In this document: one piece after another, positions 26,030-38,176 of the stretch | Position numbering within the stretch: position 1 is the first letter of the stretch | How the letters are laid out: each line of letters begins with the position of its first letter | Assembly: GCA_036417435.1 (NCBI GenBank) | Contig: JAZAQT010000221.1 | Location: forward strand, 248,001-312,000 | From: Inia geoffrensis | Taxonomy: Eukaryota; Chordata; Mammalia; Artiodactyla; Iniidae | Length of the DNA stretch: 64,000 nt | Direction of reading: 5' to 3' | The notes under the pieces: model-generated | Told to the model about the DNA's origin: nothing | The model's database searches: none | What the model saw: the letters and a program-made list of their open reading frames with translations, nothing else | Made by a program: the position numbers and the translations under genes

Positions 26030-27764
26030 CCGGTATTAGTGATATCTTATGATGTTTCTTTTTCTGTGTGACTTAGTTCACTTAGAATCATCATAACTAA
26101 ATCCTGTCATTATGCTGCTACTGGTGTGTTGCCATTGATTTCATTGTTGAGTGATATTCCATTGTAGGGATGTACCACAACTTCTATATCCATTTTTCTC
26201 TTTCTGGGCTATTAAAGTTGTACCATAGTCAAGGATCCTGTACACAGAGCAGCCCCAAACTTTGGTGTGGCTGTGTCTTTTTCATTTAAATTTTCCGAAT
26301 CTATAGCACCATAAGTGGAAGTGCCCTAGGCTCTCTAGCTTGGTTTTTTCTTTGTTCCAGGAAACACCATCCACTTCTCCAGAGTGGCTGTTGGCAATTT
26401 ACATCCCGCCCATCAGCATAACAAGGCGGCCGGTTCTCCATGGCCTGCCCTGCCTCTCTGGATTTTACACTTTTTTTGGACGGCCCTTTGGATCGGTGGG
26501 AAGTGAGACTTCTTGTAGTGCGGATTTCCATTGCAGGCTTGCTTGGTTGGCCAAAAAGGGCGTATGCGTTTTTTCCTGAATATATTCAGGAAAAAACGCA
26601 TACGCCCTTTTTGGCCAAGTGCATCACTGTCGAACTGCTGCCTCTTTTCCTACGCTTTCAGAGCAATTCTTATCTACCCCCTGATATCTGTTTTCTGCAA
26701 TTCTGCGTCGCGTTCAAGTCCTCTTCACAGCCTTCCTTCAATAAATTTTTGGATGATAGGGGTCATTTGGAACTCTGCAGGATTGTGAGTTACAGTGCCA
26801 AAGATCTCCTTTTCTCAACTCGCTTTCTTGTGAGCTGACCGCAAACCCGAAGAATTGCTTCAGGCCCTAATCTCGTTCCGGCATGGCCCGCTGAGCCTTT
26901 GGTGAATTCTTCTTCCTGTAGGGAAATTAGAGTTCAATGTGCCCGTCCAAACACATCGAGTTAGCCGCTCATTGGTTCTCCTTATTCCTGTTCATCTTCC
27001 ACAGAAATTGCAAACTGTGCCAAACAAGAGGTCAAAGGCACTGACTCTCCAAGTGCGGAGAATGTTAATATCGCATCTGGAACGGCGAACTCGAGTATCA
27101 GGGGGCGAAAATGGCGATGAGTTTTAGAAATTATGCCTGATCACTTCGTGGACCATATTCTGGGTTTTCCATGCATATTTTAGCTGAAGGATAAATCCCT
27201 TAAACGTGGAGATTTGGGATCCGTGGAATGGGAACCATGCACCATTACCTCAAAGGGTCTGCATTCCCTCACCAATAGTATCAACCCCAAGTGTCCAGCC
27301 TTATCTCTCCCCCAGCTGTGGATGTAGAGGTGGTAAATCCAAGATTCCTCACAAGCCCTGAAGGACTTATTTAAGAATTTCTCTCTATTTCACAGTCCTT
27401 GTGTTTTGTTTTTCAAATTTATTTTTATAAGGGGATTTAGCTTATTGACAGTGCTGTGTGTATGGAGCTGTACACAAATGATTTTCTTATGGAGACCTAT
27501 AAATGTATGGGTTTTAATTTTCTTCATAGTCAGGCATATTCCTAGGTTTTGAATACGGGGTCTTGAGTCCATTTCGTTGAGCAAGGAGTAGGTCTTGTCT
27601 AATATATATTTGGCTTATGGAATGGTATCTGTCCTAATATGAACCTCTGGTTTTATGCAGCCTCCCCACTCTCCTTTCCCCTTAAGCAAGTATAAGTTTC
27701 TTTTGTAAATGTGAGACTGTCTTGTGTTTTGTAATGCAGTTCACACGTAGCCGTGTTTACATTC
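26030..27764. repeat. Satellite unit 16 (1,735 bp)
   Basis: Copy of unit 14 up to 27054, after which the two part (AAGTGCGG against AAGTGGGG). Palindrome 26547-26618 is perfect. The rest has private changes such as TGGAGCTGTAC near 27466 and GGGTCTTGAG near 27559. Confidence 0.95.
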
Positions 27765-29499
27765 CCGGTATTAGTGATATCTTATGATGTTTCTTTTTCT
27801 GTGTGACTTAGTTCACTTAGAATCATCATAACTAAATCCTGTCATTATGCTTCTACTGGTCTGTTGCCATTGATTTCATTGTTGAGTGATATTCCATTGT
27901 AGGGATGTACCACAACTTCTATATCCATTTTTCTCTTTCTGGCCTATTAAAGTTGTACCATAGTCAAGGATCCCGTACACAGAGCAGCCCCAAACTTTGG
28001 TGTGGCTGTGTCTTTTTCATTTAAATTTTCCGAATCTATAGCACCATAAGTGGAAGTGCCCTAGGCTCTCTAGCTTGGTTTTTTCTTTGTTCCAGGAAAC
28101 ACCATTCACTTCTCCAGAGTGGCTGTTGGCAATTTACATCCCGCCCATCAGCATAACAAGGCTGCCTGTTCTCCACGGCCTGTCCTGCCTCTCTGGATTT
28201 TACACTTTTTTCGGACGGCCCTTTGGATCGGTGGGAAGTGAGACTTCCTTGTAGTGCGGATTTCCATTGCAGGCTTGCTTGGTTGGCCAAAAAGGGCGTA
28301 TGCGTTTTTTCCTGAATATATTCAGGAAAAAACGCATACGCCCTTTTTGGCCAAGTGCATCACTGTCGAACTGCTGCCTCTTTTCCTACGCTTTCAGAGC
28401 AATTCTTATCTACCCCCTGATATCTGTTTTCTGCAATTCTGCGTCGCGTTCAAGTCCTCTTCACAGCCTTCCTTCAATAAATTTTTGAATGATAGGGGTC
28501 ATTTGGAACTCTGCAGGATTGTGAGTTACAGTGCCAAAAATCTCCTTTTCTCAACTCGCTTTTTTGTGAGCTGACCGCAAACCCGAAAAATTGCTTCAGT
28601 CCCTAAACTCGTTCCGACATGGCACGCTGAGCCTTTGGTGAATTCTTCTTCCTGTAGGGAAATCAGAGTTCAATGTGGCCGTCCAAACACATCGAGTTAG
28701 CTGCTCATTCATTCTCCTTATTCCTGTTCATCTTCCACAGAAATTGCAAACTGTGCGAAACAAGAGGTCAAAGGCACTGACTCTCCAAGTGGGGAGAATG
28801 TTAATATCGCATCTGGAACGGCGAACTCGAGTACCAGGGGACGAAAATGGCGATGAGTTTTAAAATTTCGCCTGGTCACTTCGTGGACCATATTCTGGGT
28901 TTTCCATGCATATTTTAGCTGAAGGATAAATCCCTTAAACGTGGAGATTTGGGACCCGTGGAATGGGAACCATGCACCATTACCTCAAAGGGTCTGCATT
29001 CCCTCACCAATAGTATCAGCCCCAAGTGTCCAGCCTTATCTCTCCCCCAGCTGTGGATGTAGAGGTGGTAAATCCAAGATTCCTCACAAGCCCTGAAGGA
29101 CTTATTTAAGAATTTCTCTCTATTTGACATTCCTTGTGTTTTCTTTTTCAAATTAATTTTTATAAGAGGATTTATCTTATTGACACTGCTGTGTGTATGC
29201 TGCTGTACACAAATGATTTTCTTATGGAGACCTATAAATGTATGGGTTTTAATTTTCTTCATACTCAGGTATATTCCTGGGTTTTGAATTTGGGGTGTAG
29301 AGTCAATTTGGTTGAGCAAGGAGTAGGTGTTGTCTAATATATAATTGGCTTATGGAATGGTTTCTGTCCTAATGTCAACCTCTGGTTTTATGCAGCCTCG
29401 CCACTCTCCTTTCCCCTTAAGCAAGCATAAGTTTCTTTTGTAAATGTGAGACTCTGTTGTGTTTTGTAATGCAGTTCACACGTAGCTGTGTTTACATTC
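27765..29499. repeat. Satellite unit 17 (1,735 bp)
   Basis: Common-type 5' part, perfect palindrome 28283-28354, then the last minority-type 3' part in the window (from about 28858). Several private changes near 29150-29350 (AAATTAATTTT, AAGAGGATTTATC) show more divergence than neighbouring units. Confidence 0.95.
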
Positions 29500-31234
29500 C
29501 CAGTATTAGTGATAGCTTATGATGTTTCTTTTTCTGTGTGACTTATTTCACTTAGAATCATTATAACTAAATCCACTCATTATGCTGCTACTGGTCTGTT
29601 GCCATTGATTTCATTGTTGAGTGATATCCCATTGTAGGGATGCACCACAACTTCTATATCCATTTTTTCTCTTTCTGGGCTATTAAAGTTGTACCATAGT
29701 CAAGGATCCCATACACAGAGCAGCCCCAAACTTTGGTGTGGCTGTATCTTTTTCATTTAAATTTTCCGAATCTATAGCACCATTATTGGAAGTGCCCTAG
29801 GCTCTCTAGCTTCGTTTTTTTTTGTTCCAGGAAGCACCATCCACTTCTCCAGAGTGGATGTTGGCAATTTACATCCGGTCCATCAGCATAACAAGGCTGC
29901 CGGTTTTCCATTGCCTGTCCTGCCTCTCTGGATTTTACAATTTTTTCGGACGGCCCTTTGGATCGGTGGGAAGTGAGACTTCCTTGTAGTGCGGATTTCC
30001 ATTGCAGGCTTGCTTGGTTCGCCAAAAAGGGCGTATGCGTTTTTTCCTGAACATATTCAGGAAAAAACGCATACGCCCTTTTTGGCCAACTGCATCACTG
30101 TCGAACTGCTGCCTCTTTTCCTACGCTTTCAGAGCAATTCTTATGTACCCCCTGATATCTGATTTCTGCAATTATGCGTCCCGTTCAAGTCCTCTTCACA
30201 GCCTTCCTTCAATAAATTTTTGGATGCTAGGGGTCATTTGGAACTCTGCAGGATTGTGAGTTACAGTGCCAAAGATCTCCTTTTCTCAACTCGCTTTCTT
30301 GTGAGCTGACCGCAAACCCGAAGAATTGCTGCAGGCCCTAATCTCGTTCCGGCATGGCACGCTGAGCCTTTGGTGAATTCTTCTTCCTGTAGGGAAATCA
30401 GAGTTCAATGTGCCCGTCCAAACACATCGAGTTAGCCGCTCATTGGTTCTCCTTATTCCTGTTCATCTTCCACAGAAATTGCAAACTGTGCCAAACAAGA
30501 GGTCAAAGGCACTGACTCTCCAAGTGGGGAGAATGTTAATATCGCATCTGGAACGGCGAACTCGAGTATCAGGGGGCGAAAATGGCGATGAGTTTTAGAA
30601 ATTATGCCTGATCACTTCGTGGACCATATTCTGGGTTTTCCATGCATATTTCAGCTGAAGGATAAACCCTTAAACGTGGAGATTTGGGACCCGTGGAATG
30701 AGAACCATGAACCATTACCTCAAAGGGTCTGCATTCCCTCACCAATAGTATCAGCCCCAAGTGTCCAGCCTTATCTCTACCCCAGCTGTGGATGTAGAGG
30801 TGGTAAATCCAAGATTCCTCACAAGCCCTGAAGGACTTATTTAAGAATTTCTCTCTATTTCACAGTCCTTGTGTTTTGTTTTTCAAATTTATTTTTATAA
30901 GGGGATTTAGCTTATTGACACTGCTGTGTGTATGGTGCTGTACACAAATGATTTTCTTATGGAGACCTATAAATGTATGGGTTTTAATTTTCTTCATAGT
31001 CAGGCATATTCCTAGGTTTTGAATACGGGGTGTTGAGTCCATTTCGTTGAGCAAGGAGTAGGTCTTGTCTAATATATATTTGGCTTATGGAATGGTATCT
31101 GTCCTAATATGAACCTCTGGTTTTATGCAGCCTCCCCACTCTCCTTTCCCCTTAAGCAAGCATAAGTTTCTTTTGTAAATGTGAGACTCTGTTGTGTTTT
31201 GTAATGCAGTTCACACGTAGCCGTGTTTACATTC
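29500..31234. repeat. Satellite unit 18 (1,735 bp)
   Basis: The anchor is changed to CCAGTATTAG. The 5' part is the last minority-type stretch (to about 29950). Palindrome 30018-30089 has a CATA centre and two outer-arm mispairs, shared with unit 20. It also shares the one-base loss GATAAACCC with units 19 and 20. Confidence 0.95.
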
Positions 31235-32969
31235 CCGGTATTAGTGATATCTTATGATGTTTCTTTTTCTGTGTGACTTATTTCACTTAGAATCATCATA
31301 ACTAAATCCTGTCATTATGCTGCTACTGGTGTGTTGCCATGGATTTCATTGTTGAGTGATATTCCATTGTAGGGATGTACCACAACTTCTATATCCATTT
31401 TTCTCTTTCTGGGCTATTAAAGTTGTACCATAGTCAAGGATCCCGTACACAGAGCAGCCCCAAACTTTGGTGTGGCTGTGTCTTTTTCATTTAAATTTTC
31501 CGAATCTATAGCACCATAAGTGGAAGTGCCCTAGGCTCTCTAGCTTGGTTTTTTCTTTGTTCCAGGAAACACCATCCACTTCTCCAGAGTGGCTGTTGGC
31601 AGTTTACATCCCGCCCATCAGCATAACAAGGCTGCCGGTTCTACATGGACTGTCCTGCCTCTCTGGATTTTACACTTTTTTCGGACGGCCCTTTGGATCG
31701 GTGGGAAGTGAGACTTCCTTGTAGTGCGGATTTCCATTGCAGGGTTGCTTGGTTTGCCAAAAAGGGCGTATGCGTTTTTTCCTGAATATATTCAGGAAAA
31801 AACGCATACGCCCTTTTTGGCCAAGTGCATCACTGTCGAACTGCTGCCTCTTTTCCTACGCTTTCAGAGCAATTCTTATCTACCCCCTGATATCTGTTTT
31901 CTGCAATTCTGCGTCGCGTTCAAGTCCTCTTCACAGCCTTCCTTCAATAAATTTTTGGATGCTAGGGGTCATTTGGAACTCTGCAGGATTGTGAGTTACA
32001 GTGCCAAAGATCTCCTTTTCTCAACTCGCTTTCTTGTGAGCTGACCGCAAACCCGAAGAATTGCTGCAGGCCCTAATCTCGTTCCGGCATGGCCCGCTGA
32101 GCCTTTGGTGAATTCTTCTTCCTGTAGGGAAATCAGAGTTCAATGTGCCCGTCCAAACACATCGAGTTAGCCGCTCATTGGTTCTCCTTATTCCTGTTCA
32201 TCTTCCACAGAAATTGCAAATTGTGCCAAACAAGAGGTCAAAGGCACTGACTCTCCAAGTGGGGAGAATGTTAATATCGCATCTGGAACGGCGAACTCGA
32301 GTATCAGGGGGCGAAAATGGCGATGAGTTTTAGAAATTATGCCTGATCACTTCGTGGACCATATTCTGGGTTTTCCATGCATATTTTAGCTGAAGGATAA
32401 ACCCTTAAACGTGGAGATTTGGGACCCGTGGAATGGGAACCATGAACCATTACCTCAAAGGGTCTGCATTCCCTCACCAATAGTATCAGCCCCAAGTGTC
32501 CAGCCTTATCTCTCCCCCAGCTGTGGATATAGAGGTGGTAAATCCAAGATTCCTCACAAGCCCTGAAGGACTTATTTAAGAATTTCTCTCTATTTCACAG
32601 TCCTTGTGTTTTGTTTTTCAAATTTATTTTTATAAGGGGATTTAGCTTATTGACACTGCTGTGTGTATGGTGCTGTACACAAATGATTTTCTTATGGAGA
32701 CCTATAAATGTATGGGTTTTAATTTTCTTCATAGTCAGGCATATTCCTAGGTTTTGAATACGGGGTGTTGAGTCCATTTCGTTGAGCAAGGAGTAGGTCT
32801 TGTCTAATATATATTTGGCTTATGGAATGGTATCTGTCCTAATATGAACCTCTGGTTTTATGCAGCCTCCCCACTCTCCTTTCCCCTTAAGCAAGCATAA
32901 GTTTCTTTTGTAAATGTGAGACTCTGTTGTGTTTTGTAATGCAGTTCACACGTAGCCGTGTTTACATTC
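31235..32969. repeat. Satellite unit 19 (1,735 bp)
   Basis: Palindrome 31753-31824 has one mispair (GTTTGCC). Shares GATAAACCC, GATGCTAGG and TTGCTGCAGG with units 18 and 20, suggesting local amplification of this group. Confidence 0.95.
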
Positions 32970-34704
32970 CCGGTATTAGTGATATCTTATGATGTTTCTT
33001 TTTCTGTGTGACTTATTTCACTTAGAATCATCATAACTAAATCCTGTCATTATGCTGCTACTGGTGTGTTGCCATGGATTTCATTGTTGAGTGATATTCC
33101 ATTGTAGGGATGTACCACAACTTCTATATCCATTTTTCTCTTTCTGGGCTATTAAAGTTGTACCATAGTCAAGGATCCCGTACACAGAGCAGCCCCAAAC
33201 TTTGGTGTGGCTGTGTCTTTTTCATTTAAATTTTCCGAATCTATAGCACCATAAGTGGAAGTGCCCTAGGCTCTCTAGCTTGGTTTTTTCTTTGTTCCAG
33301 GAAACACCATCCACTTCTCCAGAGTGGCTGTTGGCAATTTACATCCCGCCCATCAGCATAACAAGGCTGCCGGTTCTCCACGGCCTGTCCTGCCTCTCTG
33401 GATTTTACACTTTTTTCGGACGGCCCTTTGGATCGGTGGGAAGTGAGACTTCCTTGTAGTGCGGATTTCCATTGCAGGCTTGCTTGGTTCGCCAAAAAGG
33501 GCGTATGCGTTTTTTCCTGAACATATTCAGGAAAAAACGCATACGCCCTTTTTGGCCAACTGCATCACTGTCGAACTGCTGCCTCTTTTCCTACGCTTTC
33601 AGAGCAATTCTTATGTACCCCCTGATATCTGATTTCTGCAATTCTGCGTCGCGTTCAAGTCCTCTTCACAGCCTTCCTTCAATAAATATTTGGATGCTAG
33701 GGGTCATTTGGAACTCTGCAGGATTGTGAGTTACAGTGCCAAAGATCTCCTTTTCTCAACTCGCTTTCTTGTGAGCTGACCGCAAACCCGAAGAATTGCT
33801 GCAGGCCCTAATCTCGTTCCGGCATGGCCCGCTGAGCCTTTGGTGAATTCTTCTTCCTGTAGGGAAATCAGAGTTCAATGTGCCCGTCCAAACACATCGA
33901 GTTAGCCGCTCATTGGTTCTCCTTATTCCTGTTCATCTTCCACAGAAATTGCAAACTGTGCCAAACAAGAGGTCAAAGGCACTGACTCTCCAACTGGGGA
34001 GAATGTTAATATCGCATCTGGAACGGCGAACTCGAGTATCAGGGGGCGAAAATGGCGATGAGTTTTAGAAATTATGCCTGATCACTTCGTGGACCATATT
34101 CTGGGTTTTCCATGCATATTTTAGCTGAAGGATAAACCCTTAAACGTGGAGATTTGGGACCCGTGGAATGGGAACCATGAACCATTACCTCAAAGGGTCT
34201 GCATTCCCTCACCAATAGTATCAGCCCCAAGTGTCCAGCCTTATCTCTCCCCCAGCTGTGGATGTAGAGGTGGTAAATCCAAGATTCCTCACAAGCCCTG
34301 AAGGACTTATTTAAGAATTTCTCTCTATTTCACAGTCCTTGTGTTTTGTTTTTCAAATTTATTTTTATAAGGGGATTTAGCTTATTGACACTGCTGTGTG
34401 TATGGTGCTGTACACAAATGATTTTCTTATGGAGACCTATAAATGTATGGGTTTTAATTTTCTTCATAGTCAGGCATATTCCTAGGTTTTGAATACGGGG
34501 TGTTGAGTCCATTTCGTTGAGCAAGGAGTAGGTCTTGTCTAATATATATTTGGCTTATGGAATGGTATCTGTCCTAATATGAACCTCTGGTTTTATGCAG
34601 CCTCCCCACTCTCCTTTCCCCTTAAGCAAGCATAAGTTTCTTTTGTAAATGTGAGACTCTGTTGTGTTTTGTAATGCAGTTCACACGTAGCCGTGTTTAC
34701 ATTC
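32970..34704. repeat. Satellite unit 20 (1,735 bp)
   Basis: From the palindrome onward (33488-33559, CATA centre) it is a near-copy of unit 18, offset 3,470 bp. The 5' part differs, being common-type. Confidence 0.95.
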
Positions 34705-36440
34705 CCGGTATTAGTGATATCTTATGATGTTTCTTTTTCTGTGTGACTTATTTCACTTAGAATCATCATAACTAAATCCTGTCATTATGCTGCTACTGGT
34801 GTGTTGCCATGGATTTCATTGTTGAATGATATTCCATTGTAGGGATATACCACAACTTCTATATCCATTTTTCTCTTTCTGGGCTATTAAAGTTGTACCA
34901 TAGTCAAGGATCCCGTACACAGAGCAGCCCCAAACTTTGGTGTGGCTGTGTCTTTTTCATTTAAATTTTCCGAATCTATAGCACCATAAGTGGAAGTGCC
35001 CTAGGCTCTCTAGCTTGGTTTTTTCTTTGTTCCAGGAAACACCATCCACTTCTCCAGAGTGGCTGTTGGCAATTTACATCCCGCCCATCAGCATAACAAG
35101 GCTGCCGGTTCTCCACGGCCTGTCCTGCCTCTCTGGATTTTACACATTTTTCGGACGGCCCTTTGGATCGGTGGGAAGTGAGACTTCCTTGTAGTGCGGA
35201 TTTCCATTGCAGGCTTGCTTGGTTGGCCAAAAAGGGCGTATGCGTTTTTTCCTGAATATATTCAGGAAAAAACGCATACGCCCTTTTTGGCCAAGTGCAT
35301 CACTGTCGAACTGCTGCCTCTTTTCCTACGCTTTCAGAGCAATTCTTATCTACCCCCTGATATCTGTTTTCTGCAATTCTGCGTCGCGTTCAAGTCCTCT
35401 TCACAGCCTTCCTTCAATAAATTTTTGGATGATAGGGTTCATTTGGAACTCTGCAGGATTGTGAGTTACAGTGCCAAAGATCTCCTTTTCTCAACTCGCT
35501 TTCTTGTGAGCTGACCAAAAACCCGAAGAATTGCTTCAGACCCTAATCTCGTTCCGGCATGGCAAGCTGAGCCTTTGGTGAACTCTTCTTCCTGTAGGGA
35601 AATCAGAGTTCAATGTGCCAGTCCAAACACATCGAGTTAGCCGCTCATTGGTTCTCCTTATTCCTGTTGATCTTCCACAGAAATTGCAAACTGTGCCAAA
35701 CAAGAGGTCAAAGGCACTGACTCTCCAAGTGGGGAGAATGTTAATATCGCATCTGGAACGGCGAACTCGAGTACCAGGGGGCGAAAATGGCGATGAGTTT
35801 TAGAAATTATGCCTGATCACTTCGTGGACCATATTCTGGGTTTTCCATGCATATTTTAGCTGAAGGATAAATCCCTTAAACGTGGAGATTTGGGACCCGT
35901 GGAATGGGAACCATGCACCATTACCTCAAAGGGTCTGCATTCCCTCACCAATACTATCAGCCCCAAGTGTCCAGCCTTATCTCTCCCCCAGCTGTGGATG
36001 TAGAGGTGGTAAATCCAAGATTCCTCACAAGCCCTGAAGGACTTATTTAAGAATTTCTCTCTATTTCACAGTCCTTGTGTTTTGTTTTTCAAATTTATTT
36101 TTATAAGGGGATTTAGCTTATTGACACTGCTGTGTGTATGCGGCTGTACACAAATGATTTTCTTATGGAGACCTATAAATGTATGGGTTTTAATTTTCTT
36201 CATAGTCAGGCATATTCCAAGGTGTTGAATACTGGGTGTTGAGTCCATTTCGTTGAGGAAGGAGTAGGTCTTGTCTAATATATATTTGGCTTATGGAATG
36301 GTATCTGTCCTAATGTGAACCTCTGGTTTTATGCAGCCTCCCCACTGTCCTTTCCCCTTAAGCAAGTATAAGTTTCTTTTGTAAATGTGAGACTCTGTTG
36401 TGATTTGTAATGCAGTTCACACGTAGCCGTGTTTACATTC
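34705..36440. repeat. Satellite unit 21 (1,736 bp)
   Basis: Perfect palindrome 35223-35294. From about 35436 it is the first of three near-identical 3' halves (GTGCCAGTCC, TTGATCTTCC, GCGGCTGTAC, TTGAGGAAGG, ACTGTCC) repeated in units 22 and 23. Confidence 0.95.
35773..35792 (+). promoter_or_regulatory. CTCF-core-like plus YY1-like motif (unit 21)
   Basis: Core 35773-35783. It starts a second cluster of three units carrying the motif, after a run of units with ATCAGGGGGCG or ACCAGGGGACG instead. Confidence 0.25.
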
Positions 36441-38176
36441 CCGGTATTAGTGATATCTTATGATGTTTCTTTTTCTGTGTGACTTATTTCACTTAGAATC
36501 ATCATAACTAAATCCTGTCATTATGCTGCTACTGGTGTGTTGCCATGGATTTCATTGTTGAGTGATATTCCATTGTAGGGATGTACCACAACTTCTATAT
36601 CCATTTTTCTCTTTCTGGGCTATTAAAGTTGTACCATAGTCAAGGATCCCGTACACAGAGCAGCCCCAAACTTTGGTGTGGCTGTGTCTTTTTCATTTAA
36701 ATTTTCCGAATCTATAGCACCATAAGTGGAAGTGCCCTAGGCTCTCTAGCTTGGTTTTTTCTTTGTTCCAGGAAACACCATCCACTTCTCCAGAGTGGCT
36801 GTTGGCAATTTACATCCCGCCCATCAGCATAACAAGGCTGCCGGTTCTCCACGGCCTGTCCTGACTCTCTGGATTTTACACATTTTTCGGACGGCCCTTT
36901 GGATCGGTGGGAAGTGAGACTTCCTTGTAGTGCGGATTTCCATTGCAGGCTTGCTTGGTTGGCCAAAAAGGGCGTATGCGTTTTTTCCTGAATATATTCA
37001 GGAAAAAACGCATACGCCCTTTTTGGCCAAGTGCATCACTGTGGAACTGCTGCCTCTTTTCCTACGCTTTCAGAGCAATTCTTATCTACCCCCTGATATC
37101 TGTTTTCTGCAATTCTGCGTCGCGTTCAAGTCCTCTTCACAGCCTTCCTTCAATAAATTTTTGGATGATAGGGGTCATTTGGAACTCTGCAGGATTGTGA
37201 GTTACAGTGCCAAAGATCTCCTTTTCTCAACTCGCTTTCTTGTGAGCTGACCAAAAACCCGAAGAATTGCTTCAGACCCTAATCTCGTTCCGGCATGGCA
37301 AGCTGAGCCTTTGGTGAACTCTTCTTCCTGTAGGGAAATCAGAGTTCAATGTGCCAGTCCAAACACATCGAGTTAGCCGCTCATTGGTTCTCCTTATTCC
37401 TGTTGATCTTCCACAGAAATTGCAAACTGTGCCAAACAAGAGGTCAAAGGCACTGACTCTCCAAGTGGGGAGAATGTTAATATCGCATCTGGAACGGCGA
37501 ACTCGAGTACCAGGGGGCGAAAATGGCGATGAGTTTTAGAAATTATGCCTGATCACTTCGTGGACCATATTCTGGGTTTTCCATGCATATTTTAGCTGAA
37601 GGATAAATCCCTTAAACGTGGAGATTTGGGACCCGTGGAATGGGAACCATGCACCATTACCTCAAAGGGTCTGCATTCCCTCACCAATACTATCAGCCCC
37701 AAGTGTCCAGCCTTATCTCTCCCCCAGCTGTGGATGTAGAGGTGGTAAATCCAAGATTCCTCACAAGCCCTGAAGGACTTATTTAAGAATTTCTCTCTAT
37801 TTCACAGTCCTTGTGTTTTGTTTTTCAAATTTATTTTTATAAGGGGATTTAGCTTATTGACACTGCTGTGTGTATGCGGCTGTACACAAATGATTTTCTT
37901 ATGGAGACCTATAAATGTATGGGTTTTAATTTTCTTCATAGTCAGGCATATTCCAAGGTGTTGAATACTGGGTGTTGAGTCCATTTCGTTGAGGAAGGAG
38001 TAGGTCTTGTCTAATATATATTTGGCTTATGGAATGGTATCTGTCCTAATGTGAACCTCTGGTTTTATGCAGCCTCCCCACTGTCCTTTCCCCTTAAGCA
38101 AGTATAAGTTTCTTTTGTAAATGTGAGACTCTGTTGTGATTTGTAATGCAGTTCACACGTAGCCGTGTTTACATTC
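36441..38176. repeat. Satellite unit 22 (1,736 bp)
   Basis: Perfect palindrome 36959-37030. A change just after it (ACTGTGGAAC) is shared with unit 23. The 3' half matches unit 21. Confidence 0.95.
37509..37528 (+). promoter_or_regulatory. CTCF-core-like plus YY1-like motif (unit 22)
   Basis: Core 37509-37519, YY1-like motif 37520-37528; inherited through the single-unit amplification. Confidence 0.25.

Larger units (their letters stand above)
20058..27054. repeat. Two-unit tandem duplication, 3,470-bp offset
   Basis: 20058-23584 and 23528-27054 match base for base over about 3.5 kb by my reading, with one difference seen (near 21829 against 25299). Before 20058 the copies differ (CTCTTCATCTCCC against CTGTTCATCTTCC). 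After 23584/27054 they differ again (AAGTGGGG against AAGTGCGG). This is a recent duplication of units 13-14 with flanking parts, or an assembly duplication. Confidence 0.88.

Noticed and set aside
30604..30831. A 75-codon + frame unique to unit 18.
   Set aside because: It is created by the GATAAACCC one-base loss together with a stop-removing TTTCAGCTG in place of TTTTAGCTG; no other unit has it.
31045..31075. CENP-B-box-like sequence TTTCGTTGAGCAAGG, present in many units from unit 13 on.
   Set aside because: It has the TTCG half but lacks the essential A and CGGG of the box (NTTCGNNNNANNCGGGN). Other units read TTTGGTTGAG.
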